From Lachnospiraceae bacterium (lineage in GTDB: Bacteria; Bacillota; Clostridia; Lachnospirales; Lachnospiraceae), in the NCBI GenBank assembly GCA_021205385.1, contig JAJPXQ010000039.1, positions 1 to 53,182 on the forward strand: a stretch of DNA of 53,182 bases, given 5' to 3'. The position numbers and the translations under genes were made by a program. A model generated the notes under the pieces. That model was given only the letters and a program-made list of their open reading frames with translations. It was not told the origin of the DNA and did no database searches. Positions 17,079-25,581 of this stretch are shown one piece after another (the stretch's first letter is position 1; each line of letters starts with the position of its first letter).

Positions 17079-17840
17079 ATGTTTACAAAGAGAATTATTC
17101 CCTGTCTGGATGTGAACGCGGGGCGCGTCGTGAAGGGCGTCAATTTTGTCAATCTCAGGGACGCCGGTGATCCGGTCGCCGTGGGTGCTGCTTACGACCG
17201 TGCGGGCGCGGACGAGCTGGTCTTTCTCGATATCACAGCCTCCTCGGACGCGAGGAAGACGGTTGTGGATATGTTGCGCCGCGTGGCGGAGACGGTCTTC
17301 ATTCCCTTCACGGTCGGCGGCGGTATCCGCACGGTCGAGGATTTTCGCCTGCTGCTGCGCGAGGGCGCGGACAAGATTTCGGTGAATTCCGCGGCGATTC
17401 TGCGGCCGGAGCTGATCAGTGAGGCGGCAGACAAGTTCGGCAGCCAGTGCGTGGTCGTGGCCATTGATGCGAAACGTCGGGCTGATGGGAATGGCTGGAC
17501 GATTTATAAGAACGGAGGCCGTGTGGATATGGGCATCGACGCGGTCGAGTGGGCCATGCGGGTCTGTGAGCTTGGCGCGGGCGAGATTTTGCTGACGAGT
17601 ATGGACTGCGACGGCACAAAGGCCGGTTATGATATCGAGCTCACAAGGACGATCGCGGAAAATGTGCCGGTGCCGGTGATCGCATCGGGCGGCGCGGGAA
17701 CGCTTGAACATTTCAGGGATGCATTGACAGAGGGAAAAGCGGATGCGGCGCTGGCGGCGTCACTGTTTCATTACAAGGAGCTGGAGATCCGGCAGGTGAA
17801 GGAATATCTGCGGGAGCAGGGCATATCGGTGCGCCTGTGA
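17079..17840 (+). CDS. hisF: imidazole glycerol phosphate synthase, cyclase subunit
   Basis: A 253-aa (beta/alpha)8 barrel that uses PRFAR plus ammonia from HisH to make imidazole glycerol phosphate and AICAR. Visible: [19 protein letters not shown] at the start with catalytic Asp11, phosphate-binding [10 protein letters not shown] and GGAGTLEHF, catalytic Asp in [14 protein letters not shown] near residue 130. Length fits HisF (about 253 aa). AAGGAGG precedes the ATG; a frame beginning 27 nt earlier would overlap hisH and lacks a ribosome site. It is followed 16 nt later by ung in the same direction. Confidence 0.96.
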   Translation: MFTKRIIPCLDVNAGRVVKGVNFVNLRDAGDPVAVGAAYDRAGADELVFLDITASSDARKTVVDMLRRVAETVFIPFTVGGGIRTVEDFRLLLREGADKISVNSAAILRPELISEAADKFGSQCVVVAIDAKRRADGNGWTIYKNGGRVDMGIDAVEWAMRVCELGAGEILLTSMDCDGTKAGYDIELTRTIAENVPVPVIASGGAGTLEHFRDALTEGKADAALAASLFHYKELEIRQVKEYLREQGISVRL

Positions 17841-17856
17841 GAAGGAGGAACGGGAA

Positions 17857-18531
17857 ATGGCCGCGATAGCGAATGACTGGTTAGAACCCTTGAAGCCGGA
17901 ATTCGGCAAACCATACTATGCGAAGCTTTATAAGACAATTAAACACGAATATAACACCCGCCTGATTTTTCCTCCGGCGGACGATATTTTCAACGCGTTT
18001 GCATTCACTCCGCTGAAGGAGGTAAAGGTCGTCATTCTCGGGCAGGATCCCTATCACGGAGAAGGGCAGGCACACGGTCTGTGTTTCTCCGTGAAGCCGG
18101 ACGTCGAGATTCCGCCTTCGCTCGTGAATATCTATCAGGAGCTGCATGACGACTGCGGCTGTTACATTCCTAATAATGGTTACCTCGAGAAGTGGGCGCG
18201 TCAGGGCGTCATGCTGCTGAACACGGTGCTGACCGTGCGCGCGCATCAGGCGAATTCCCACCGCGGCATCGGCTGGGAGGAGTTCACCGACGCGGCGATC
18301 CGCGTGCTGAATGAGCAGGACCGCCCGATCGTCTTCCTGCTCTGGGGGACGCCGGCCCGCCGCAAGAAGGAGATGCTGAACAATCCAAAGCATCTGATCC
18401 TCGAGGCGCCGCATCCGAGTCCGCTCTCGGCCTACCGCGGATTCTTCGGCTGCCGCCATTTCAGCAGGACAAACGAGTTCCTCGAGAGGAATGGATTGAC
18501 GCCGATCGACTGGCAGATCGAGAACCGGTAA
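17857..18531 (+). CDS. ung: uracil-DNA glycosylase, family 1
   Basis: A 224-aa base-excision repair enzyme that removes uracil from DNA. All family 1 motifs are present: water-activating GQDPYHGEGQAHGLCFSV near residue 62, LLNTVLTVRAHQANSH near 122, and the Leu-intercalation motif HPSPLSAYRGFFGCRHFS near 187. Length matches E. coli Ung. The start follows GAAGGAGG. It is the third gene of the hisH-hisF-ung run. Its end lies 9 nt from the expected, frame-corrected end of the convergent oxidoreductase, and overlaps that gene's actual open frame. Confidence 0.96.
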   Translation: MAAIANDWLEPLKPEFGKPYYAKLYKTIKHEYNTRLIFPPADDIFNAFAFTPLKEVKVVILGQDPYHGEGQAHGLCFSVKPDVEIPPSLVNIYQELHDDCGCYIPNNGYLEKWARQGVMLLNTVLTVRAHQANSHRGIGWEEFTDAAIRVLNEQDRPIVFLLWGTPARRKKEMLNNPKHLILEAPHPSPLSAYRGFFGCRHFSRTNEFLERNGLTPIDWQIENR

Positions 18532-19489
18532 TACTACAATTTAAAAGGATTCTTTGACAGAACGCAGGACCAGGATGGCCGACACGGTCATCTCTTCTGT
18601 CATAATGGGGGCTCTCGTTGAGCCCTTTTTTGATGCAGTTCGCGGCGTGCTCCACCTCGTAGACGAGCTCGTGCTCGCAGGGATGGGAGAGGCGCTTTAC
18701 GGTACCGTCGCTAAAATGAATAATTGCCTCGCGCGCTTTCCAGTAGGACGGGATCTCAACGCGCGCTTTTTCGCCGTAGAGCCAGCCGGAGTGGGATATC
18801 TCGGAGCGAGTGCTTGTTTTATTCGTCGCGAGCAGCCCGTTTTCCAGCAGAAAGCTCATGGCGAACTGATCCTCCACACCGGAAGCGCTGCGCGTGCAGA
18901 GTCCCTGCGCGTTGGTGACTTTGCTGTCGAAAAGATACTGTAACAATTGCAGGCAGTAGACGCCGTTCGAATAGAGGGGGCCGCCGCCAAGCTCCTCGTT
19001 GAAGAACCAGGAATTGTAGCCCGGGTCGAAGGAGCTGGAGAAATCCGCCATTGTAACTTTCCCGAGGATGCCTTCCGCGATCATCCGTTTGATTTCTCCC
19101 ATGACGGGGAGGAAGACGACCTTCTCAGCCTCCATGAAAAATTTTCCTTTTTCCCGTGCGATTGCGAATAAATTACGGGAATCCTCCGCGGACAGCGTGC
19201 AGGGCTTCTCGCAGAGCACGTGATGTCCGCTCTCCAGCGCCAGCTTCGCGTACTGATAGTGCAGGCTGTTCACCATCGAGACATAGACGACGTCGATGTC
19301 CGGGTCGGCGAGCAGCTCCTCGTAGCTGCCATAGGCGCGCGGAACATTCCAGAGCCGCGCTTTCTCCCTCGCCTGATCGAGACTGCGGGAGGCGAGGGCC
19401 AGCACCTCGCTGCTGTCAGTGTCGCGAACCGCGGCGATAAAGCGCGGGGTGATGGAGGAGGTGCTGAGGATTCCGTATTTTAATTTCAT
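18461..19489 (-). CDS. Gfo/Idh/MocA oxidoreductase with frameshifted C-terminus
   Basis: A 342-aa open frame of the Gfo/Idh/MocA family (NAD(P)-dependent dehydrogenases of sugars and related compounds). The Rossmann start MKLKYGILSTSSITPRF, the EKPCTLSAEDSRNLF motif (Lys near residue 95) and the family domain with GGGPLYSNGVYCLQLLQYLF are clear. After NESP the reading frame turns into low-complexity Arg/Ser-rich sequence and overlaps ung by 71 nt. Removing one base from the five-G run at 18607-18611 restores the expected ending IMTEEMTVSAILVLRSVKES and F, with a stop at 18541, giving 315 aa, the normal family length. It may be a true frameshift, slippage site or sequencing error. The substrate is unknown. 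Confidence 0.82.
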   Translation of the reverse strand: MKLKYGILSTSSITPRFIAAVRDTDSSEVLALASRSLDQAREKARLWNVPRAYGSYEELLADPDIDVVYVSMVNSLHYQYAKLALESGHHVLCEKPCTLSAEDSRNLFAIAREKGKFFMEAEKVVFLPVMGEIKRMIAEGILGKVTMADFSSSFDPGYNSWFFNEELGGGPLYSNGVYCLQLLQYLFDSKVTNAQGLCTRSASGVEDQFAMSFLLENGLLATNKTSTRSEISHSGWLYGEKARVEIPSYWKAREAIIHFSDGTVKRLSHPCEHELVYEVEHAANCIKKGLNESPHYDRRDDRVGHPGPAFCQRILLNCSITGSRSASRSASIHSSRGTRLSC

Positions 19490-19492
19490 GAT

Positions 19493-22400
19493 TTATGCTT
19501 CCTTCCTGCGCTCCAGGTTCTTCCAGGCTGTGCTCAGCATCAGCTTGATGCGGTTCAGCTGGTTGACCTCGCTCGCGCCGGGGTCGTAGTCGATCGCGAC
19601 GATGTTCGCCTCCGGGTTGCGGCGGCGCAGCTCCTTGATGACGCCCTTGCCGACGATGTGGTTCGGCAGGCAGGCGAAAGGCTGCGTGCAGACAATGTTC
19701 GGCGTGTCGTTCTCGATCAGCTCGAGCATCTCGCCGGTCAGAAACCAGCCCTCGCCGGTCTGGTTGCCGAGGGAGACGATGTCCTTCGCCATGTCGGCCA
19801 TGTGATCAATATTTGAGGCCGGGTAGAAGTGCAGGCTCCTGGCCAGCGCCTTGTTCGCCGGAGCGCGGAAAAATTCGAGCGCCCGGATGCCAAGCCGTCC
19901 CATGCGGGCGGTGCTCTTCTTCTTGCCCAGGTACTGCGCCTTGAACTCCGTATTCTTGAAGCAGTAGAGCAGGAAGTCCATGAGATCCGGCACGACTGCC
20001 TCCGCACCTTCCGCCTCGAGCAGATCCACCAGGCCGTTGTTTGCGGATGGTGAGAATTTCACGAGAATTTCTCCGACGACGCCGACGCGCGGCTTCTGCT
20101 CATTCGTCACGAGAATGCGGTCGAACTTTTCGACAATCTCATTGCACAGGCGTTTAAAGCCTCTCCAGGACGGGCGCTTCTGCATCAGAAACTGGCTGCA
20201 GCGCTCGTTCAGCTGCTCGTAGACCCGATTCGCCTCGCCCGGTACGATCTCGTAGGGGCGGGTGTGGTAGAGCACCTTCATGAACAGGTCGCCGAAGATC
20301 AGCCCATAGAGCGCCTTGATCAGCATTTCGGGCGTATACTTGAAGCCCGGGTTCTTCTCAAGTCCGCTTAAATTTACAGAAATGACCGGAACATCCGGAT
20401 AGCCTGCGTTTTCCAGCGCGCGGCGGATAAAGCCGATATAGTTCGACGCGCGGCAGCCGCCTCCGGTCTGGGTGATCAGAATGGCGGTCTTCGTGAGGTC
20501 ATAGCGACCGGAGAGGACAGCCTCCATGATCTGGCCGACAACGATCAGTGAGGGGTAGCAGGCGTCGTTATTGACATATTTCAGGCCGAGATCCACGGCT
20601 TTCCGGCCGGCCCGCGGCAGTACGTCGATCTTGTAGCCGCAGGAGCGGAAGGCCGGCTGCAGCAGATTGAAGTGGATCGGCGACATGTCGGGGCAGAGGA
20701 TGGTGTAGGTTTTCCGCATCTCCTCGGTAAAGAGCACGCGCTCATAGGAAGAAGGCACGATACAGCGCTTCTCCTGCTTCTTTTCGCGCACGCGGATGGC
20801 CGAGAGCAGCGAGCGTACGCGGATGCGCGCCGCGCCGAGGTTGCTGACTTCGTCGATCTTGAGGCAGGTGTAGATTTTTCCTGAATTGCTTAAAATCTCG
20901 TTCACCTGGTCGGTTGTCACGGCGTCGAGCCCGCAACCGAAGGAGTTCAGCTGGATCAGGTCGAGGTCGTCGCGCGTCTTCACAAAATCCGCGGCCGCAT
21001 AGAGGCGGGAGTGGTACATCCACTGGTCCATGACGCGTAAGGGCCGCTCGCCACAGAGCAGATGCGAGACGCTGTCCTCGGTCAGCACGGCGAGCCCGTA
21101 GCCGTTTATCAGCTCGGGAATCCCGTGGTTAATTTCATTGTCCACATGGTAGGGGCGGCCGGCCAGTACGATACCGTGCGCGTGGTGTTCCTCCATCCAT
21201 TTCAGGGTTTCTTCCCCTTTTTTCGTAATGTCGAGGCGCTCCTGGCGCAGTTCTTCCCAGGCCGCCTTCGCGGCCTCCGTGATCTCCGCCGCCGTCATAC
21301 CCTGTTCGCCCTCGAACTCTTCGATCAGCCGCTTTGTCAGAATCTCGAGCGACTCAAAGCTCAGGAAGGGATTGCGGAAGTCGACCGCTTCGCTTTTCAG
21401 CTCCTCCACGTTGTTTTTGATATTTTCCGCGTAGGAGGTGACGATCGGGCAGTTGTAATGGTTGTTCGCGTCCGCAAACTCTTGCCGCTCATAGGGCACG
21501 CAAGGGTAGAAGATGAAAGGAATATTGTGCTGCAGAAGCCACATAATATGGCCGTGCGCCAGCTTGGCCGGATAGCATTCGGATTCGCTGGGGATCGACT
21601 CGATACCCTGCTCATAGATCTCGTGGGTCGAGTCGGGGGAGAGCACTACCCGGTACTTCAGCTTCGTGAAGAAGGTGAACCAGAAGGGGTAGTTCTCATA
21701 CATATTCAGCACGCGCGGAATGCCGACGAGTCCGCGCACAGCCTCTGCTTCCGGGAGCGGCTCGTAGCCAAAGAGCCGTTCCAGCTTATAGGCAAAGAGG
21801 TTCGGCGCGGGATTTTCCTTCTTCTTCTGGCCGAGTCCGCGCTCGCAGCGGTTGCCGGAGATGTAGCGGCGGCCGCCGGAGAATTTGTTGATGGTCAGGC
21901 GGCAGTTGTTCGTGCAGCCGCGGCATTTCGTCATGGAGGTCGAATATTCGAGCGCCTCCATCTCCTCGCGGCTCAGCATCGTCGTCGCCTGCCCCTCGTA
22001 GCGCTCGCGCGCGATCAGCGCCGCGCCGAAAGCGCCCATGATACCGGCAATGTCGGGACGAACGACCTCACACTCCGCGATCGTCTCGAGACTGCGCAGT
22101 ACTGCGTTGTTGTAGAAGGTGCCGCCCTGCACGACGATGTGACTGCCGAGCGAGGAGGCGTCCGAGACCTTGATGACCTTGAAAAGCGCGTTCTTGATGA
22201 CTGAGTAGGCGAGGCCAGCGGAGATGTCGTCCACGCCCGCGCCCTCCTTCTGCGCCTGCTTGACGCGCGAGTTCATGAAGACCGTGCAGCGTGTGCCCAG
22301 ATCAATCGGGTGCTGTGCAAAAAGCGCCGCCTGCGCGAAATCCTGGATCGAGAGGTTCAGCGATTTCGCAAAGGTCTCAATGAAGGAGCCGCAGCCGGAC

Positions 22401-23755
22401 GAGCAGGCCTCGTTGAGCTGTACGTTGTCGACGGTCTGATTTTTGATACGGATGCACTTCATATCCTGTCCGCCGATGTCAAGGATGCAGTCCACCTCCG
22501 GGTCAAAGAAGGACGCCGCGTAGTAGTGGGAGATCGTCTCGACCTCGCCCTCGTCGAGCATCAGCGCGGCCTTTACGAGCGCCTCGCCGTAGCCGGTGGA
22601 GCAGGAGCGGACGATGTGCGCCTTCTCAGGCAGATGGTCGAACAGGTCTTTCAGCGCTTCCAGCGTGATATGTAGGGTGCTTCCGTCGTTATTGTGATAA
22701 AAAGAGTAGAGCAGCGAGCCGTCGTCCGCGACCAGCGCAATCTTCGTCGTCGTCGAACCGGCGTCGATGCCGAGGAAGCAGTCGCCTTCATAACTCGCAA
22801 GGTCCCGCTTTTGTACGGTGGCCTGCGCGTGCCGCTTCTCAAAGGCGTCAAACTCGGCCTGGTCTTTGAAGAGCGGGTCTAGGCGGCCGATCTCGAAAGC
22901 GATCTCAATCTTCGCATGCAGCCGGTCGATCATGTCCTTTGCGGGAATGGCGTTCTCTCTCTTTGAGAGGAGAGCGGAACCGGAGGCCGCGAACAGATGC
23001 GAAAACTTCGGGATGATCGTGTGCTCTTCATCGAGCTTCAGCGTGCGGATGAAGCTCTCGCGCAGCTCCGAGAGGAAGTGCAGCGGGCCGCCGAGGAAGG
23101 CGACGTGCCCGCGGATCGGCTTGCCACAGGCCAGGCCGCTGATCGTCTGGTTGACGACCGCCTGGAAGATGGAAGCTGCCAGGTCTTCCTTCGTCGCGCC
23201 TTCGTTGATCAGGGGCTGGATGTCCGTCTTCGCGAAGACGCCGCAGCGCGCCGCGATCGAGTAGAGCGCCTTATAATTTTTTGCGTATTCATTGAGTCCG
23301 CTCGCGTCGGTCTGCAGAAGGGAGGCCATCTGGTCGATGAAGGAGCCCGTTCCGCCGGCGCAGATGCCGTTCATGCGCTGCTCAACGTTGCCGCCCTCGA
23401 AATAGATGATCTTCGCGTCCTCGCCGCCGAGCTCGATCGCCACGTCGGTCTTTGGCGCGTAAGTCTCGAGCGCTTCCGCGACCGCGACGACCTCCTGCAC
23501 GAAGGGAACGTCCAGATACTGCGCGAGCGTCAGCCCGCCCGAGCCCGTGATGACGGGCCAGATGTCGATCGGTCCGAGCTTTTCAGTGGCGCGTTCCAGA
23601 AGGTCCGCCAGCGTCTCCTGAATATTTGCAAAATGGCGCTCATAGTCGGAGAACAGAAAATGATTTTCCTCGTCGAGCACCGCGATTTTTACAGTGGTGG
23701 AACCGATGTCGATTCCCAGTCGATAACATGGATTCATATGATTTTCGGCGGTCAC
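19493..23755 (-). CDS. 2-hydroxyacyl-CoA dehydratase activase-type fusion protein
   Basis: A 1420-aa cytosolic protein. Order: a first BadF/BcrA-type ASKHA domain ([35 protein letters not shown]), a second ([16 protein letters not shown] near 325; [12 protein letters not shown] near 455), a Cys cluster [11 protein letters not shown] near residue 610, a DUF2229 region ([16 protein letters not shown] near 680) and a long HgdB-like C-terminal part ([19 protein letters not shown] near 1100). Related activases are ATP-driven one-electron donors to 2-hydroxyacyl-CoA dehydratases; the function of these very large fused forms is not settled. The GTG start is preferred over Met7 because AAAGGCGG lies just upstream. 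No dehydratase alpha/beta genes are adjacent. Confidence 0.85.
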   Translation of the reverse strand: MTAENHMNPCYRLGIDIGSTTVKIAVLDEENHFLFSDYERHFANIQETLADLLERATEKLGPIDIWPVITGSGGLTLAQYLDVPFVQEVVAVAEALETYAPKTDVAIELGGEDAKIIYFEGGNVEQRMNGICAGGTGSFIDQMASLLQTDASGLNEYAKNYKALYSIAARCGVFAKTDIQPLINEGATKEDLAASIFQAVVNQTISGLACGKPIRGHVAFLGGPLHFLSELRESFIRTLKLDEEHTIIPKFSHLFAASGSALLSKRENAIPAKDMIDRLHAKIEIAFEIGRLDPLFKDQAEFDAFEKRHAQATVQKRDLASYEGDCFLGIDAGSTTTKIALVADDGSLLYSFYHNNDGSTLHITLEALKDLFDHLPEKAHIVRSCSTGYGEALVKAALMLDEGEVETISHYYAASFFDPEVDCILDIGGQDMKCIRIKNQTVDNVQLNEACSSGCGSFIETFAKSLNLSIQDFAQAALFAQHPIDLGTRCTVFMNSRVKQAQKEGAGVDDISAGLAYSVIKNALFKVIKVSDASSLGSHIVVQGGTFYNNAVLRSLETIAECEVVRPDIAGIMGAFGAALIARERYEGQATTMLSREEMEALEYSTSMTKCRGCTNNCRLTINKFSGGRRYISGNRCERGLGQKKKENPAPNLFAYKLERLFGYEPLPEAEAVRGLVGIPRVLNMYENYPFWFTFFTKLKYRVVLSPDSTHEIYEQGIESIPSESECYPAKLAHGHIMWLLQHNIPFIFYPCVPYERQEFADANNHYNCPIVTSYAENIKNNVEELKSEAVDFRNPFLSFESLEILTKRLIEEFEGEQGMTAAEITEAAKAAWEELRQERLDITKKGEETLKWMEEHHAHGIVLAGRPYHVDNEINHGIPELINGYGLAVLTEDSVSHLLCGERPLRVMDQWMYHSRLYAAADFVKTRDDLDLIQLNSFGCGLDAVTTDQVNEILSNSGKIYTCLKIDEVSNLGAARIRVRSLLSAIRVREKKQEKRCIVPSSYERVLFTEEMRKTYTILCPDMSPIHFNLLQPAFRSCGYKIDVLPRAGRKAVDLGLKYVNNDACYPSLIVVGQIMEAVLSGRYDLTKTAILITQTGGGCRASNYIGFIRRALENAGYPDVPVISVNLSGLEKNPGFKYTPEMLIKALYGLIFGDLFMKVLYHTRPYEIVPGEANRVYEQLNERCSQFLMQKRPSWRGFKRLCNEIVEKFDRILVTNEQKPRVGVVGEILVKFSPSANNGLVDLLEAEGAEAVVPDLMDFLLYCFKNTEFKAQYLGKKKSTARMGRLGIRALEFFRAPANKALARSLHFYPASNIDHMADMAKDIVSLGNQTGEGWFLTGEMLELIENDTPNIVCTQPFACLPNHIVGKGVIKELRRRNPEANIVAIDYDPGASEVNQLNRIKLMLSTAWKNLERRKEA

Positions 23756-23867
23756 ATCCGCCTTTCACCTCACATCTTTCGTATTTTCAGTGTAAACCAT
23801 GATAAATTATATGGATGAAGACAGGTGAAGTCTATAAAGTTTCCGTTAAGAAAGCCGGGCATTGGCA

Positions 23868-23896
23868 TTGTTTTTTTGGTGCGTCGGGCGTATACT
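23868..23896 (+). promoter_or_regulatory. sigma-A promoter
   Basis: TTGTTT (23868-23873), 17-nt spacer, TATACT (23891-23896), placed 33 nt before the start of the membrane/zinc-ribbon gene. Confidence 0.6.
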
Positions 23897-23928
23897 GTAG
23901 ATTAACTGATCTGAAGGAGGATTTTGCG

Positions 23929-24798
23929 ATGAAGTGGCTTGACAGGATGGAGCGCAGGTTTGGAAAATATGCGATTCACAACCTGATGAATTACATTATC
24001 ATGTTGTATGCGGCGGGCTTTGTGATCGATATTTTCGCGCCGAATCTCTACAGCACGTGGCTGGCGCTGGATGCGAGGGCGATTCTGCACGGGCAGATCT
24101 GGCGTATCTTTACCTTTATCATTCAGCCGCCCTCGTCGAGCATCCTGTTCATCATGTTCGCGCTTTACCTTTATTTTCTGATCGGGCGGGCGCTGGAGTA
24201 TCAGTGGGGCGCCTTCCGCTTCAACCTGTATTTTTTCTCGGGGATGCTGCTGCATGTGATCGCCTGCCTTCTGATTTATCTGATCATGGGTGTGAATCTG
24301 TCGCTCGGCTCCTTTTACCTGAATCTGTCGCTCTTCCTTGTATATGCGGCGTTGTTTCCGGACGTACAGTTTATGCTCTTCTTTATCATTCCGATCAAGG
24401 CGAAGTGGCTTGGAATCATTGAGGGCGTCTATTATGGTCTGACGATTCTGGCAGGTTTCTTTGTGCCGGTCGGGAGCTCGCTGTGGTTCTCGCTGCTGAA
24501 CGCCGGCATTTTCGCCTACCGGGCGAACAGCGTGGCGGCGCTTGTGTCACTGCTGAATTTCATTGTTTTCTTCCTTGCAAGCAGGAAGAGTCAGTTTTCG
24601 CCGAAGCAGGCGAAGCGGCGCAGGACCTATACGAAGCAGATCCGCACTGCCGCGCAGAGCCAGGGGCATCACCGCTGCGCGATCTGCGGGCGTACGGAGG
24701 CGGACGGCGACGATCTCGAGTTCCGCTTCTGCTCCAAATGCGTCGGCAGCTATGAGTACTGCCAGGATCATCTGTTCACGCATGAGCACAGAAAGTGA
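23929..24798 (+). CDS. polytopic membrane protein with C-terminal zinc ribbon
   Basis: A 289-aa protein with about six membrane spans (residues 20-225) laid out like rhomboid/Derlin-type proteins (HGQIWRIFTFIIQPPSS; LFIMFALYLYFLIGRALE). No GxSG catalytic motif is visible, so a protease role is unlikely. After a basic linker (SPKQAKRRRTYTKQ) comes a cytosolic metal-binding tail: CAICGR, then CSKC, CQDH and HEH. The ATG at 23929 follows GAAGGAGG; a frame from 23815 would run through the promoter. It ends 19 nt before a strong terminator. It sits just before the spore-coat operon, but a shared role is not shown. It is not a family I can name with certainty. Confidence 0.7.
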   Translation: MKWLDRMERRFGKYAIHNLMNYIIMLYAAGFVIDIFAPNLYSTWLALDARAILHGQIWRIFTFIIQPPSSSILFIMFALYLYFLIGRALEYQWGAFRFNLYFFSGMLLHVIACLLIYLIMGVNLSLGSFYLNLSLFLVYAALFPDVQFMLFFIIPIKAKWLGIIEGVYYGLTILAGFFVPVGSSLWFSLLNAGIFAYRANSVAALVSLLNFIVFFLASRKSQFSPKQAKRRRTYTKQIRTAAQSQGHHRCAICGRTEADGDDLEFRFCSKCVGSYEYCQDHLFTHEHRK

Positions 24799-24816
24799 TG
24801 ATACCAGGATCTCAGG

Positions 24817-24847
24817 GGTGATAGAATCGTTTCTATCACCTTTTTTT
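24817..24847 (+). terminator. strong terminator before the cotJ operon
   Basis: GGTGATAGAA (24817-24826), TCGT loop, TTCTATCACC (24831-24840), then seven T's. It isolates the cotJ operon from upstream transcription. Confidence 0.9.
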
Positions 24848-24864
24848 CGTCCTTACATAAGATA
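24837..24864 (+). promoter_or_regulatory. mother-cell (sigma-K/E-like) promoter of cotJ
   Basis: CATAAGATA at 24856-24864 fits the sigma-K -10 pattern CATANNNTA exactly, and a CACC -35-like element lies at 24837-24840, at the edge of the terminator. No sigma-A pair is apparent. B. subtilis cotJ is under mother-cell control, so the fit is reasonable but not proven. Confidence 0.5.
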
Positions 24865-24900
24865 AAGAGAAAGAGGAAAAAGAAAGGATTCTGGTGAAAA

Positions 24901-25101
24901 ATGGAACAATTTAAGAGATGTCCTGCAAGCCAGGGAAGCATGGCCATGCGTATGGGCAGGGAAGAATATTCACTCGCCATGGACTATGTCCCCTGGCAGT
25001 ACTGGCACACGGTCTATGATCTGGAGAAGGGGCTGTCCCGCGGCACGATTTTTCCGGAGCTTTATAAGCCGTTTCTCGGCGTGAGAGGAGGGTGCAGGTA
25101 G
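24901..25101 (+). CDS. cotJA: spore coat-associated protein CotJA
   Basis: A 66-aa protein with the CotJA signature: LAMDYVPWQYWHTVYDLEKG followed by LSRGTIFPELYKPFLG. In B. subtilis CotJA and CotJC are made in the mother cell and go into the spore coat together. AAAGGA precedes the ATG by about 12 nt. cotJB starts immediately after the stop codon. Its presence shows that the organism, or its recent ancestor, makes spores. The gene is intact and normal in length. Confidence 0.93.
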   Translation: MEQFKRCPASQGSMAMRMGREEYSLAMDYVPWQYWHTVYDLEKGLSRGTIFPELYKPFLGVRGGCR

Positions 25102-25374
25102 ATGGCGCAGAACAGTAAACCGAGCAGGAAACAAATGCTGGACTGGGTGGATATGGTCAGCTTCGCGGTTGTGGAGTCGAATCTGTATCTCGATACACAC
25201 CCGGAGGATCCCGCGGCACTGGCTTACTTTGAGGAGAATAAAATGCTCCGCGAGCAGGCGCTGAAGGACTACGCAGCGCTCTACGGGCCGCTGAACATCG
25301 ACTGCGCGACCGGCATGGATGGAAAATGGGACTGGGTAAGCCAGCCCTGGCCCTGGGAAGGAGGCGTCTGCTGA
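25102..25374 (+). CDS. cotJB: spore coat protein CotJB
   Basis: A 90-aa protein matching CotJB: the helical start QMLDWVDMVSFAVVESNLYL, then PEDPAALAYFEENK and the conserved end YGPLN with WDWVSQPWPWEGGVC. The ATG is the base right after the cotJA stop, with GAGAGGAGG in the end of cotJA. cotJC begins directly after the cotJB stop. It is intact. Its role in the coat is not well defined in any species. Confidence 0.92.
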   Translation: MAQNSKPSRKQMLDWVDMVSFAVVESNLYLDTHPEDPAALAYFEENKMLREQALKDYAALYGPLNIDCATGMDGKWDWVSQPWPWEGGVC

Positions 25375-25539
25375 ATGTGGAATTATGAGAAGAGACTGGA
25401 GTATCCCGTAAACATTACCAATCCCAATCCGGAGATGGCAAAACTGATCATCTCCCAGTTCGGAGGTCCGGATCGCGGCAGGTTATACAGAGAATCTCCG
25501 CTTTTTCAGGATTGCAGTTTTTGGGTAGCGGTGCTATAG
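25375..25539 (+). CDS. cotJC: cotJC 5' segment, interrupted by element 1
   Basis: The first 31 2/3 codons of cotJC are here: MWNYEKRLEYPVNITNPNPE then MAKLIISQFGGP, the normal CotJC N-terminus. At the core TTCGGAGGTCC (25459-25469) the coding sequence passes into element DNA; the frame then continues through 23 unrelated codons to a stop at 25539. The native continuation GPDGELGASMRYLSQRY lies 4.3 kb away at 29780. CotJC is a Mn-catalase-like coat protein of about 200 aa, so this 54-aa product is not functional. It starts directly after cotJB, as in an ordinary cotJ operon, and GGGAAGGAGG supports the ATG. Confidence 0.93.
   Translation: MWNYEKRLEYPVNITNPNPEMAKLIISQFGGPDRGRLYRESPLFQDCSFWVAVL
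25447..25489. repeat. attL of element 1
   Basis: cotJC half-site (CTCCCAGTTCGGA, 25447-25459 onward to 25464), centre GG at 25465-25466, then the element half-site 25467-25489, which includes TCGCGGCAGGTTATACA (25473-25489). That 17-mer is the exact reverse complement of the element half-site at attR (29763-29779). Confidence 0.85.
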
Positions 25540-25540
25540 T
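25512..25540 (+). promoter_or_regulatory. sigma-A promoter of trkA-trkH inside element 1
   Basis: TTGCAG (25512-25517), 17-nt spacer, TATAGT (25535-25540). It lies only 23 nt inside the attachment site, so the cargo has its own vegetative promoter and does not depend on cotJ transcription. Confidence 0.75.
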
Positions 25541-25581
25541 TAAAATATCAGTTTAGAAAAAGGGAGAGCTGGAGGCGAAGG

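Noticed and set aside
21062-22204. Plus-strand frame inside the 1420-aa activase gene
   Set aside because: Antisense shadow; the minus strand has continuous ASKHA and DUF2229 motifs.
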